In this document: positions 12,760 to 22,170 of the stretch, piece by piece | How the letters are laid out: every line of letters starts with the position of its first letter | How positions within the stretch are numbered: the first letter of the stretch is position 1 | Assembly: GCA_024509875.1 (NCBI GenBank) | Contig: JAMPIV010019105.1 | Coordinates: forward strand, 1 to 64,000 | Direction of reading: 5' to 3' | Origin: Oreohelix idahoensis | Taxonomy: Eukaryota > Mollusca > Gastropoda > Stylommatophora > Oreohelicidae | DNA: 64,000 nt | Notes under the pieces: model-generated | The model's input: only the letters and a program-made list of their open reading frames with translations | Database searches by the model: none | What the model was told of the DNA's origin: nothing | Translations under genes and position numbers: made by a program

Positions 12760-15191
12760 ATGTTCCTAGTTCACATAGTGACAAGTGTAGGAAAATATTA
12801 GTTTCATGGAGCCACTTTTATTATTGTTAACAAAGTTTACTAAAAAGTTTTAAATTGGATTGTTGCTCCTGACGCAACGAATCGAAATAAAACAAGAATA
12901 ATATTCACAATTTGTGTGTATAATGTCACCATGTTCTGTGATCCTATTCCTATTTGTATGTATGTCAGATAGTTCTGTGATTCTTTCACAGTTTGTCTCT
13001 TGTACAAATTCTCTGATTTTGTTTTTCGGTCTTTAATTTTTTGCATGGCGAGCCCAGGACAAGTCACTCGAGGTTCCTTCTAATTTTGTTACTTTGAAAT
13101 GTACTACGATAGATGGCATGTGGAACATTTCAGCTCCATACGTCGTCTGAAAACTAGTGAACTACGAGCTCAAAATTTGGAAGATTCAAACAACGCTTAC
13201 AGAAAATTAACTAAAAGTGTATTTTAAAAAAATAACACGAGCAATACGTGAGTTTTAATTTCTGTTAGAAAAGCAGTTGCAATACGGCATTCACGAGAGG
13301 AGGTTGGTCTCCGTAAAAGGAATTCTAACATCAACGGAAATACTTTTTAAATACATTAATATTCAATCTTTATCTCATCAAATATATGTTTTTTTATTAC
13401 AGTAATGTTCAATCCTCATCTCTCCGGTTTGTGAAAGATCATGTGTTTCGATATTACAAGATTCAGCGGAAATTTTTGACGGGGAGGAAAATATTGAGAG
13501 CAGAAAAAGGCAATATTTTTGCCCATCACTAAGCTTCGTTCATGCGGCCTAATGGACAATTTTTGAAAGATGGCAATTCATAGCACACGCGATCCGCCTG
13601 TATTACGGTGTGCTGTATTATGCAAAGAAACACAAAACAGATTTCGCATACTTTTTGGGGGGAAAGGGAGGGGGGGGGGAGAGAAAGGGGGGAGGGGTTG
13701 TTTATTGCAAACGTAACATGAAAAGTGTTTTATGTAACAGCTCTTTGTCAGTAAAAGTAAGAGACATAATTTTTCAGTGTTATTAAGAACCAATCCTGAC
13801 ATACGGAAGCGAGTCAAGGACAATTAATAGGTAGGAAAAGTACTAGAGGCCACAGAGATGTCGTTTTTACATAAGGATGTTAATTAAAAATACCACGGAC
13901 CGCTAAAAAGAGTAATGAGAATGTCCAGAAAGAGGCAAATTTGCAATGGAACCTTATTCGTCATGTTAGTGTCACATAGTTTTTGGGTCGCTCTCTTGTC
14001 CGCTACGGCCGTATTCTGTGGCAGTTGTTGTACTGACTTATTACATGCTTTTCAGTGGTCGGCACCCTTTTCTTTCTCTGCTATGTAGCAGACATTGATA
14101 TTGTCAAATCATTCTGACACTCCCTTTTGGTGATAATTCATCACATTTGCTTGGCGCTTCACAGCTTTGCTGAGATTAGCGAAGAAAATACCCATATGGG
14201 CTTGCTCATTTTTAGCATTAGTTTTGTTTGCTCAAGCTGTGCCAGGCGATAAAATTACTCGCCCTTAGACGGATTTTGTGTGCACAAGCGACGGGGCAAG
14301 AGATTAATTGTATGGGCGACACATTTTGTACAGACAGGAATGACATCATCATTTCCTGTCCACACGGTTTTAGATAAAAGTAAGATGGTGTATTTGTAGG
14401 CAATGCAGAGAATGCAATCGGATGTTTTATTGCCAAATATGGGAGAGGTAACCTTTTGCATCACGCACAGAATTTCAGGCGGAAATAATTTGGAATTACC
14501 TCACAATACACGCGTGTTTGAAACGATTGGAGCCCTGCTTAGCATCGTAACAAACAAATGCGGGGGAAGAGAGGCAATATAACCTGGTGTTTTTCAAGTC
14601 TAGTTCACTGTGAGAATCGCTTGCCAAGACGACCATCAGACTGCCAAAGTTAGCATCAGATTTCCATTTATCAGACCGGACTTTCGTTGGAGTATTTTGA
14701 AGGACTTAGACTGCCCAGGTAAACTCTATCACTTTAATAAGGAAAACCAGGATCTGAGGAAACTGAAAACAGGGAGTCAGAGTGGGAATTTATTGTTAAA
14801 TTAACGACCCCAAAGAACACGTGAAAAAAAGGCATCTGCAAGGGCCTTAAACTCTGAGCAAACAGTCTGTAAGCCAAGAGTGGCACAAGTTGTACATTTT
14901 ACATTCTATATTTTTCATTACTAATTTATATATATTGCCATGTGAATATTAATATGTGAAAATTGCTAGTGGATGTCCAAGTCATTTGAGGTTGGCAACC
15001 TCAGCGTATAGAATGATGATTTCATGAACCACCGCTGCAAGGGCTGGTGACTGCTTTATCGCTAGTTATACTATCTTATGAAGACTACCTTGAGATAGAA
15101 GCATCATTATCCTGCTATCTCCAACACTGCCAAGAGTAATCTTGTGCGAAGGTAGACACCTTTGAAGACCCATATTACATACATTTAAATT
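12760..15191. other. Anonymous sequence, no gene seen
   Basis: AT-rich, with short unsupported frames and a G-rich patch near 13657-13697 (GGGGGGAAAGGG type). No domain or repeat ends were recognised. Confidence 0.45.
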
Positions 15192-15420
15192 GGGAAAGGT
15201 CTAGTTTAGTTCTCAGGAGTCTCTGAAGAGACCAAGAAAAAATAGAACTACTGCATCACCAGGCATGTCGTACAAGGCAACTAACATGAGGTTCTGCATG
15301 AGACTGGCGATCTCATCATTTAAAACAAATTGCCACAAAAACTACCGCTGCAGTATCACGTGATGTCCAAGCTTCCTGCGAGACCAGATACAGAGGTGGC
15401 TACATCCTTCTAAAAGAGCG
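15192..15420. repeat. Dispersed unnamed repeat, copy 1
   Basis: Shares ordered phrases with 47476-47570 (tctctgaagagaccaaga, catgtcgtacaaggca) and with 53700-53925 (atgaggtt-tgcatgag, then ggtggct-ca, then agagcg). The copies are diverged and truncated differently. I do not recognise the family. The copy ends shortly before the LTR retrotransposon insertion. Confidence 0.6.
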
Positions 15421-15577
15421 CAAATGAAAATAATAGTTTTGATAATATTTTACAAGGAACAAAGTTTAAATTAAATAAAAAAGTGACTAAGTCATCCTCT
15501 CCATGGCAACAAGACAAGCTTGAGTCCATTTGAACTTGGTTGAAAAATTTCTTGAGATTAAAATTTTGTTTTTGAGG

Positions 15578-15582
15578 ATCAA
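15578..15582 (+). repeat. Target-site duplication, left (atcaa)
   Basis: atcaa directly precedes the 5' LTR and is repeated at 24612-24616 directly after the 3' LTR, showing that 15583-24611 inserted as one unit. Confidence 0.95.
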
Positions 15583-16493
15583 TGTCGTGAAATATTCTAA
15601 TCCACATATATAAATTATCAGGTAAATATAAAGCCTAACAAATAAATTCTAATAAAGAAAAGAGCAATGGTAAAATAACAGTGCTGTCACAAAGAATGTA
15701 CTCGAAATCCCCCTTTGTTTTATGCTTCGTCTGCAAATTGGAACGTTTCCACGTTAAATATAAGCCACTGCATAAATACAAGCGTTTCCACAACACATTA
15801 AAACGGGTATTGCATTTCTAAGAAAAACATTGAGAGGCACACTGCGTAATGACCTAAATTAATCCTAACATTAATTATACTACGTTACCAAAACGAACGA
15901 ACAGATGGACTCAAATAGAAAGAAGGGAGGGCTGAAAATCAGGAACGCATGCAACACTAAACACGTGTCTCGCTATTAATGCCACCCCAACACGCGTCGC
16001 GCGATACACAATTACTACTATCACGCGTGTAAGGCCACATGCACTAACCTTTTTTCAGACGGACAGTGATAAAAACACTAACCTTCCCAGAGTTAGGTTT
16101 TAAAATCTTGAAAACCGCTTATTAGAAAAGATGACATTAGATGGGTTTACGTTTGAAAACATTACAGTACCCAGACAGCACATCTTCGAAACAGGAGGTA
16201 GAAGAAATTGCATATTTTGAACGCAGCCACTTAGCTCTTTTAAATTTGTATATTTGGGTTCCTTAGGGCTTGCTGACAAAGAATATGTAAAACGTTACGC
16301 AAATAGTCTAGGAATTAATAAATTATAACCAAAATAAAATAGTGGGGATGCCTGACAGCATGAAATCATTTCTGCTCATAAAATTTTTTTATAACGTGTT
16401 TGAAAAAACCTTACGTTACGGAAATAGCCTACCATGTTAACTCCTAATTGATTGGAGCGCAACAAATATAAGACTAAACACGATTGGTCGGGC

Positions 16494-16501
16494 TATAAAT
16501 A
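16494..16501 (+). promoter_or_regulatory. Probable TATA box of the 5' LTR
   Basis: TATAAATA, preceded 11 bases upstream by attgg (an inverted CCAAT box). It is repeated in the 3' LTR near 23083. Its position would start transcription near 16525. Inferred from motif and position only. Confidence 0.6.
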
Positions 16502-17781
16502 CTATATTGCGTTGTTATGGGAAACGAATAGAAGGGGTACTTTTTTGAAAAGATGTGGAGACGTGGTTTCATTGGGTAGAGCTGCGAATATACTTGATTC
16601 AGAGCGTCTGTTCATTGCCACATCTTGTAATAAACCTACTAAGAAGCAGTACGTTGAGCACCAGTGTATATTTTATATAAAATAAAGCCTGGAACATCGG
16701 CAGATCGGAGTTGTGCTATATCCATTGCCAGTCAACGAAACTGTTTATTATTCTATGAATTGTGGTAAGCTTGAAATATTCAATATCTTTTAATGAAAAT
16801 TGAATGTAAATTGTTAATTTATGCCTGTATATATGTGTAGTTCAGTAGCAAACATGATGTAAAGCCTATAATGCTCCAGCCTGAACAGAAGGTGTCGGAG
16901 GAAAGTAAAACGGCATGGAATGGCCAAACAGTACACTGACACCTAGATTATTGATTAGACAGAAATAATGCTGGAATTGCAGAGGCTTAGTAACCATTAG
17001 GGAGGGAAATACTGGTATAAAGTATTTCAGATGAAGCTGACAGTTGGCCTAACGCTCTGAACTCAATGTTTGTGATGTATTGTGCTCGTGTAGAACTAGA
17101 GTATCAATTAGTTATGAAGTAGAAGGTACATCCTTCTTGTTTTCAGGGACCGTGGTCTTAACGTTATTGAGCAGCACCTGGTCAGAGCTTTGCTGAATCC
17201 AGAGTCGGACAGCATACTCCTTGGTCCATTTAGCTATCAGTGAGGTGTCTCCAGAGCCCAGGGGAGAAATCGAGCAGAGGAGTCTTTTCCTGCCGCCATC
17301 ACGCAAGATAAGCTGATGTGGCCAGCTGAGCTCAACATTATGTACCCCCATCTTAAAATGACAGTGTAAAATACAATTAAGAGGGGAATTTAATTGTTTT
17401 AATATCAGGAACTGAGAACATCTCCAATACTAGTTCCAATAAAGACAAACTATTGAAGTCATGATGACAAATACCAACAGAGCTTGAACAAAACAAAACC
17501 AGTATTACCTCATATTACTACTACTACACAACTAACACACATAGGATACTTTTAATAATATATGTCACTACAATATTCATATTGATAAATTCTGTACATA
17601 TAACTTGTAATTAAAATTGATTGTGATTCCTGGTTCCCTTTGTATTTGAATCAGGACACATATACATTCATGACAGCAATGAATACATATTGTTATTTGA
17701 AAAGTTATCAGTGACTCCTTTAAGATATCCTCGTAGAGTGTTTTATGTATGTGAGTGTCACAGTGTTGTCAAGTGTAGTGG

Positions 17782-17787
17782 AATAAA
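17782..17787 (+). promoter_or_regulatory. Probable polyadenylation signal in the LTR
   Basis: AATAAA followed within 20 bases by a GT-rich stretch (tctgtctgttgttg), the usual arrangement of a cleavage and polyadenylation site. Both elements are conserved in the 3' LTR and in the solo LTRs of this family. Confidence 0.6.
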
Positions 17788-18029
17788 TTAAATTGTTTAT
17801 CTGTCTGTTGTTGTTTTGACTTACACTTCATCATACACATACCCTAGACATATAACGTAGTCATCACACTATTCCAGAATAATTCTGACTGAGGTATACA
17901 TATGTGGCAGCAAGTAAGGTTATATATAATACACTACTCTTATTAGATATATATACCTTCACAGCTGATCTCAGTCAGTACACTAAGTCCCCTATAAATA
18001 TTTATAACATCCCACTTTACCACATATAT

Positions 18030-18047
18030 TGGGGGCTCGTCCGGGAT
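18030..18047 (+). promoter_or_regulatory. Primer-binding site, tRNA-Pro type
   Basis: TGGGGGCTCGTCCGGGAT begins five bases after the 5' LTR. It is an 18-base match to the primer site complementary to the 3' end of tRNA-Pro, the site known from murine leukaemia-type retroviruses. This would prime minus-strand DNA synthesis. Confidence 0.93.
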
Positions 18048-18226
18048 TTTGAATCTTTCCCTATTAAAAATATTGGGGGTAATTCACTTCAGGGAATATA
18101 AGAATTAAAAGGTATCCTTGGGTGGAATTAAATAAGGTTGAGCTCTCGGTGCCTGTGTTGTCCATTAGATATATATTTAGAGATTGAATTGTTGGTTAGA
18201 CATTGTATAAATTTACCTGATAGACA

Positions 18227-20203
18227 ATGGCGGACCTGGCAAAATTTCGATCTGCTGCTGTTCAGACTGCAAAAGAGTTAGGATTAGATGGGCAAGTTAT
18301 GGTTGCCTATGTCACTACGGAATGTGACAAATTTATTGAACGCGAAGAAAGAAGGTTTGAAGCCGAAAGAAAGTTAGAGGCTGAAAAAGAAATTAAGAGG
18401 TTGCAGATTGAGGCTGAGGCTAAGAAATTGGAAGCAGAAAGAGAAGACAAAAGATTAGCTGCAGAAAGGGAAGACAAGAGATTAGCTGCAGAAAGGGAAG
18501 CAGAAGATAAGAGATTACAAAGGGAACATGAGTTACGACTAAGGGAGTTTGAGTTTCAAGGCCATGCGCCTGAAAATGGTGCCAGTCCCTTTGCCTCTGA
18601 TGCTACGGTTACTCAGGGAGCCTCAACCTCAGCTATGAATTTTCATTTAGATCATTTTGTTGAGAAAGAGGATGATATAGAGAGCTACCTAAATAGGTAT
18701 GAACTATTAGCTACCACGTATGGGTTAGAGAGAGAAAGGTGGAGCTTAAAGTTATCTCAAGGACTTCGTGGGGCAGCTTATGAAGTTTTTGCAAAAATGA
18801 GCAGAGGTGATCAGGAAAATTATGACATGCTAAAGCAGGCTCTTTTGTTAAGATATGAAAAGAATGCAGAATTTTATAGGAAAAAATTTAGGAATGCTAA
18901 ACTACTGTCAGGTGAAACCTATCACCAGTTCTCTGCACGAATAGAGACATACTTGGAGAAATGGACTTCTCTGGGGAAAACCCAAGATCTTAAGGAAATG
19001 GTCCTTATAGAGCAATTAAGAGAGTCCATGGCTCCAGACCTGAGAAAGTTTCTCATGGAACAAGGTGCAGAGAGGCTGGGTGAGTTGCTAAATGTTGCTG
19101 AAAGGTATCAATCAGCTCAAGCAGAGGTAACAGGTAATAAAAAGAACCAAGTGGATAACTTTAGGGCACCACAGAACTTTAATAAATTTGATCCTAGGGA
19201 TCAAAACAAAGGTAAGCACCAGTTTGATAGGCCACGGTATGAAAATAAAAATAAATTCCCACAATTCGATGAAAGGAAATATGATGAAAGAAAATCTTTC
19301 AACCAAGGAAAAAGGTGGTGTAAAAATTGTCAGATGGACAATCATGACACTGACCGTTGCAGAAGGAAACCTGTGTATATGGCAACCCTTCAGGTCAGGT
19401 CGACCTCAAGACAGGAGGAGGATATTATGTTGAATACCACTCCAGAAGAGATGAGGAAGGCACAGGCTGGGGATAAAACACTCAAGCCTTGTTTCAGAAA
19501 ATTGTCAACTTGTCATACAACTCCAGGCAAGGAAGATTTTTACATGAAAAACAAGTTGATATATAGGAAGACTGGAGCTAGATCCAAAGGTCAGGGACAG
19601 CTGGTACTTCCTAAAAGATATAGGGCAGACTTAATAAGGAGCCTACATGTGAAACCAGATGGGGACCATGAGAAAATAGGTACCATCATTCAAAAGGTGG
19701 CTCACAATTATTATTGGCCCAAAGCAAGATGGGACATTGAGAATTTTGTAGAAAGGTGTAGCATAGCACATGAGGGAACACCCACAAGTGGGAACATGGA
19801 TCAGGACCTGGACACGCCACGGGGCAAAATTAGGCCTGATAATAAAAAGAAAAATATATTTGATAAAGTGGACCAAATGGAATGGGAAGCCCCTTTTCAC
19901 GGACAAGCTTCACTTAACTGTTTTACAATGGCCACTATGCGGAGAGTGCAAAAAGATGTCTTACCCCAGGATAAGCCGACAATCCCTCAATCGGACTTAA
20001 ACAAACTGGAGGAAGAGGATGTAGAGAGGAAATCTCTCATCAAGAATTTTAAGTGGGGAGAAAGCCCCAGGAAAAGAATTGGTAGCGGTCGTTTTGTGAA
20101 TGATAATTCTGGGAGGAAAAATCATCACTATAGAGCTTCGAGTGGAAGAGACCATACCGGTGCATGGACAAATAGGTCCACACAATTAAAGGTCCACATG
20201 TAG
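18227..20203 (+). CDS. Gag joined to an integrase remnant
   Basis: The 658-codon frame starts MADLAKFRSAAVQ. Residues about 45-110 form a charged coiled coil with repeated EDKRLAAERE units. Residues about 140-300 resemble the capsid-like (SCAN-related) gag of vertebrate-type gypsy elements, with a W-x-L-x-L-x-x-x-L-x-G-x-A pattern. A CCHC zinc knuckle lies at C365, C368, H373 and C378. Only a short linker follows before an integrase-type N-terminal region (about 405-515) containing NYYWPKARWDIENFVERC. The second cysteine pair there is broken, with H in the place of the last C. The expected protease between knuckle and integrase is missing. From about 520 to 655 the frame is lysine-rich and shows no DDE integrase core. 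It ends at TAG, and the next module continues in another frame. Confidence 0.85.
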   Translation: MADLAKFRSAAVQTAKELGLDGQVMVAYVTTECDKFIEREERRFEAERKLEAEKEIKRLQIEAEAKKLEAEREDKRLAAEREDKRLAAEREAEDKRLQREHELRLREFEFQGHAPENGASPFASDATVTQGASTSAMNFHLDHFVEKEDDIESYLNRYELLATTYGLERERWSLKLSQGLRGAAYEVFAKMSRGDQENYDMLKQALLLRYEKNAEFYRKKFRNAKLLSGETYHQFSARIETYLEKWTSLGKTQDLKEMVLIEQLRESMAPDLRKFLMEQGAERLGELLNVAERYQSAQAEVTGNKKNQVDNFRAPQNFNKFDPRDQNKGKHQFDRPRYENKNKFPQFDERKYDERKSFNQGKRWCKNCQMDNHDTDRCRRKPVYMATLQVRSTSRQEEDIMLNTTPEEMRKAQAGDKTLKPCFRKLSTCHTTPGKEDFYMKNKLIYRKTGARSKGQGQLVLPKRYRADLIRSLHVKPDGDHEKIGTIIQKVAHNYYWPKARWDIENFVERCSIAHEGTPTSGNMDQDLDTPRGKIRPDNKKKNIFDKVDQMEWEAPFHGQASLNCFTMATMRRVQKDVLPQDKPTIPQSDLNKLEEEDVERKSLIKNFKWGESPRKRIGSGRFVNDNSGRKNHHYRASSGRDHTGAWTNRSTQLKVHM

Positions 20204-21498
20204 CTTTGTTAAGAACGTGGACTGATGAAAAGGCAGAGGAAAACATTACATCTTCATACCAATATGTGAATGAGCTGACCACTCGTTTAAAAACTGGCTG
20301 GAAACTTGCCAATGAAAATTTGAAACAAGCCAGGAAGAAACATGCTGCCTATTATAACAGGAAGGCGAAAGACAGAAATTTGGCTGTGGGAGAGAAAGTA
20401 CTGCTTCTTTTGCCCGGGAGTCAGAATAAGTTACAAATTGGATGGCAGGGTCCATATACAGTTTTAGAGAAGGTATCTAGAACAAATTATAAGATAGATA
20501 AGAAGGGGAAAGAAAAAATCTATCATGTGAATCTCCTGAAGAAATATTTGGAAAGAGAACATCAGGAGGAGACACACTTGTTGACCTTGTCCATCGCCAT
20601 GGAGATGAAAAAGGAACCACTTTCATCATTTGAGTATCCATTACACCCCTGTGAGACAGCAGCACAGGTGAAAATCAGTACACATTTAACGAAAACTCAG
20701 AAAGAGAGAGTGCAACAGGTTCTAAATAATCATGCAGAGGTGTTAACAGACCGACCAGGGCATACAAACCTATTGGAATATGATATGAAACTGATAGACC
20801 CCACACCTGTCTGTATGAAACCATATTCGATTCCGTTTGCTAAGGAGAAAGCTTTGAAGGAAGAGATAGACTATCTATTGAAGGAAGGAATTATTTCACA
20901 CAGTGAATCTTCGTATAGTTCCGGTGTTGTACTCTTAAGGAAGCCCTCTGGAGAACATAGACTCTGTATAGATTACAGGAGACTGAATGCTATTACAGAA
21001 GGACAGGTGGATCCATTGCCGGATACAAATCAGCTGTTTGCCAGACTAAATAAAGCTAAATATTTCTCAAAAGTGGATTTGAGTAAAGGATACTATCAGA
21101 TTCCAGTAAAGCCCGAGGTTAGACCATACCTAGCTTTTAGTACCTCAGAAGGACACTATGAGTTTAATAGATTGCCATTTGGATTGAAGAATGCGCCTAG
21201 TGTCTTCTCTAGAATGATGAGAAAATTATTGGACCCTCTGAATAATCCATGTATAACAAATTTCATGGATGATATCCTGATAGCAACAGAAACATTTGAG
21301 GAACACATTGACTCTCTGAACATGCTGTTTAATCGACTTAGGGAGGCAAATTTAACAGCCCGACCAACCAAATGTTGCGTTGGATGTAAAGAATTGGAAT
21401 TTTTGGGACACACAGTTTATCAGGGAAACATGACCCCTGACCCAAAGAATTTAGAGAACTACAGAAAGCCCCGAGACCACAAACCAAGAAGGACGTGA
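20190..21498 (+). pseudogene. Integrase C-terminal module and reverse transcriptase
   Basis: The frame opens with a GPHVALLRTW phrase typical of the end of gypsy integrases. It continues through RNLAVGEKVLLLLPG and GWQGPYTVLEKV (GPY/F-like module) to HVNLLKKY, about residues 1-125 counted from 20206. After a linker comes a full RT palm: KPSGEHRLCIDYRRLN, VDLSKGYYQIPV, RLPFGLKNAPSVFSRMM and the catalytic FMDD at residues 353-356. There is no convincing ATG start; it should be read by continuation from the upstream frame, from which it is shifted. It ends at a frameshift near 21455, after which the same protein continues in the next entry. Confidence 0.9.
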
Positions 21499-22103
21499 GA
21501 TCCTTTGTCTCATTATGTGGTTTCTACCAGAAGTATATCAAAAACTTTAATTCCATATGTGCACCGTTAACTGATTTGACACGTAAAGGACATCCAGATC
21601 GCATTACATGGACACCACAATGTGAAATGACTTACCAAGAATTGAAGGAAAATCTCACAAGTAAACCCATTTTGAAATTACCTGACTTAAGTCAAGAATT
21701 CATAGTAAGGACGGATGCAAGTAATATTGGGTTAGGTGCAACTCTACTACAGAAATCAGATGCATTGGATGGGGAATTAAGCCCAGTGGCATATGCTAGC
21801 AGAAAATTGAATAAAGCTGAAATCAATTACTCAACTAGCGAAAAAGAATGTCTTGCAGTAATATGGGCAATAAAGAAATTCAATATTTATCTGTATGGGA
21901 AGACCTTTAAGTTGCAAACAGACCACAAACCTTTATCGTTTCTAGCACAGGCTAGACATGAGAACTCTAGGTTACTCCGATGGTCTTTACTTTTGGCTCC
22001 ATATAATTTTAGCATTGAGTATATATCTGGAAAAACAAATTTGGGAGCGGATTTTTTAAGCCGCCATCCGTGTGATGAGAATCACCCTAAACCCCAGAAA
22101 TAA
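21453..22103 (+). pseudogene. End of RT and RNase H domain
   Basis: This continues the RT in a shifted frame from TKKDVRSFVSLCGFYQKYI, the RT-to-RNase H connector. The RNase H follows with VRTDASNIGLGATL, the EKECLAVIWAIKKF glutamate motif, LQTDHKPL and a closing ADFLSRHP. It ends with a stop at 22101-22103, only 67 bases before the 3' LTR, so no integrase follows RNase H. A single-base slip near an AGAG run at about 21450 explains the break. Confidence 0.9.
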
Positions 22104-22159
22104 TAATAAATTTCTCTATGTGTATATAGAATAAAGGACTGACATATAATGTCTGTTTT

Positions 22160-22170
22160 AAGAGGGGAGG
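22160..22170 (+). promoter_or_regulatory. Polypurine tract
   Basis: AAGAGGGGAGG directly abuts the 3' LTR start, the position and composition of the plus-strand primer in LTR retroelements. Confidence 0.9.

Larger units (their letters stand above)
15583..18024 (+). repeat. 5' long terminal repeat (LTR1 family)
   Basis: 2442 bp, TG...CA ended, nearly identical to 22171-24611. The differences I noticed are a few substitutions, two single-base indels and one 3-bp indel. A TATA box and a polyadenylation signal lie inside, which suggests U3 of about 0.94 kb and an unusually long R of about 1.3 kb. The frames of 77 codons on + and 79 codons on - occur in both LTRs and lack recognisable domains; I regard them as non-coding. 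Confidence 0.95.

Noticed and set aside
16452..16685. A 77-codon frame repeated at 23041-23274 as a conserved gene
   Set aside because: Both copies are in the LTRs, so identity only reflects LTR identity; no domain is recognisable. The same holds for 17112-17351 and 23702-23941.
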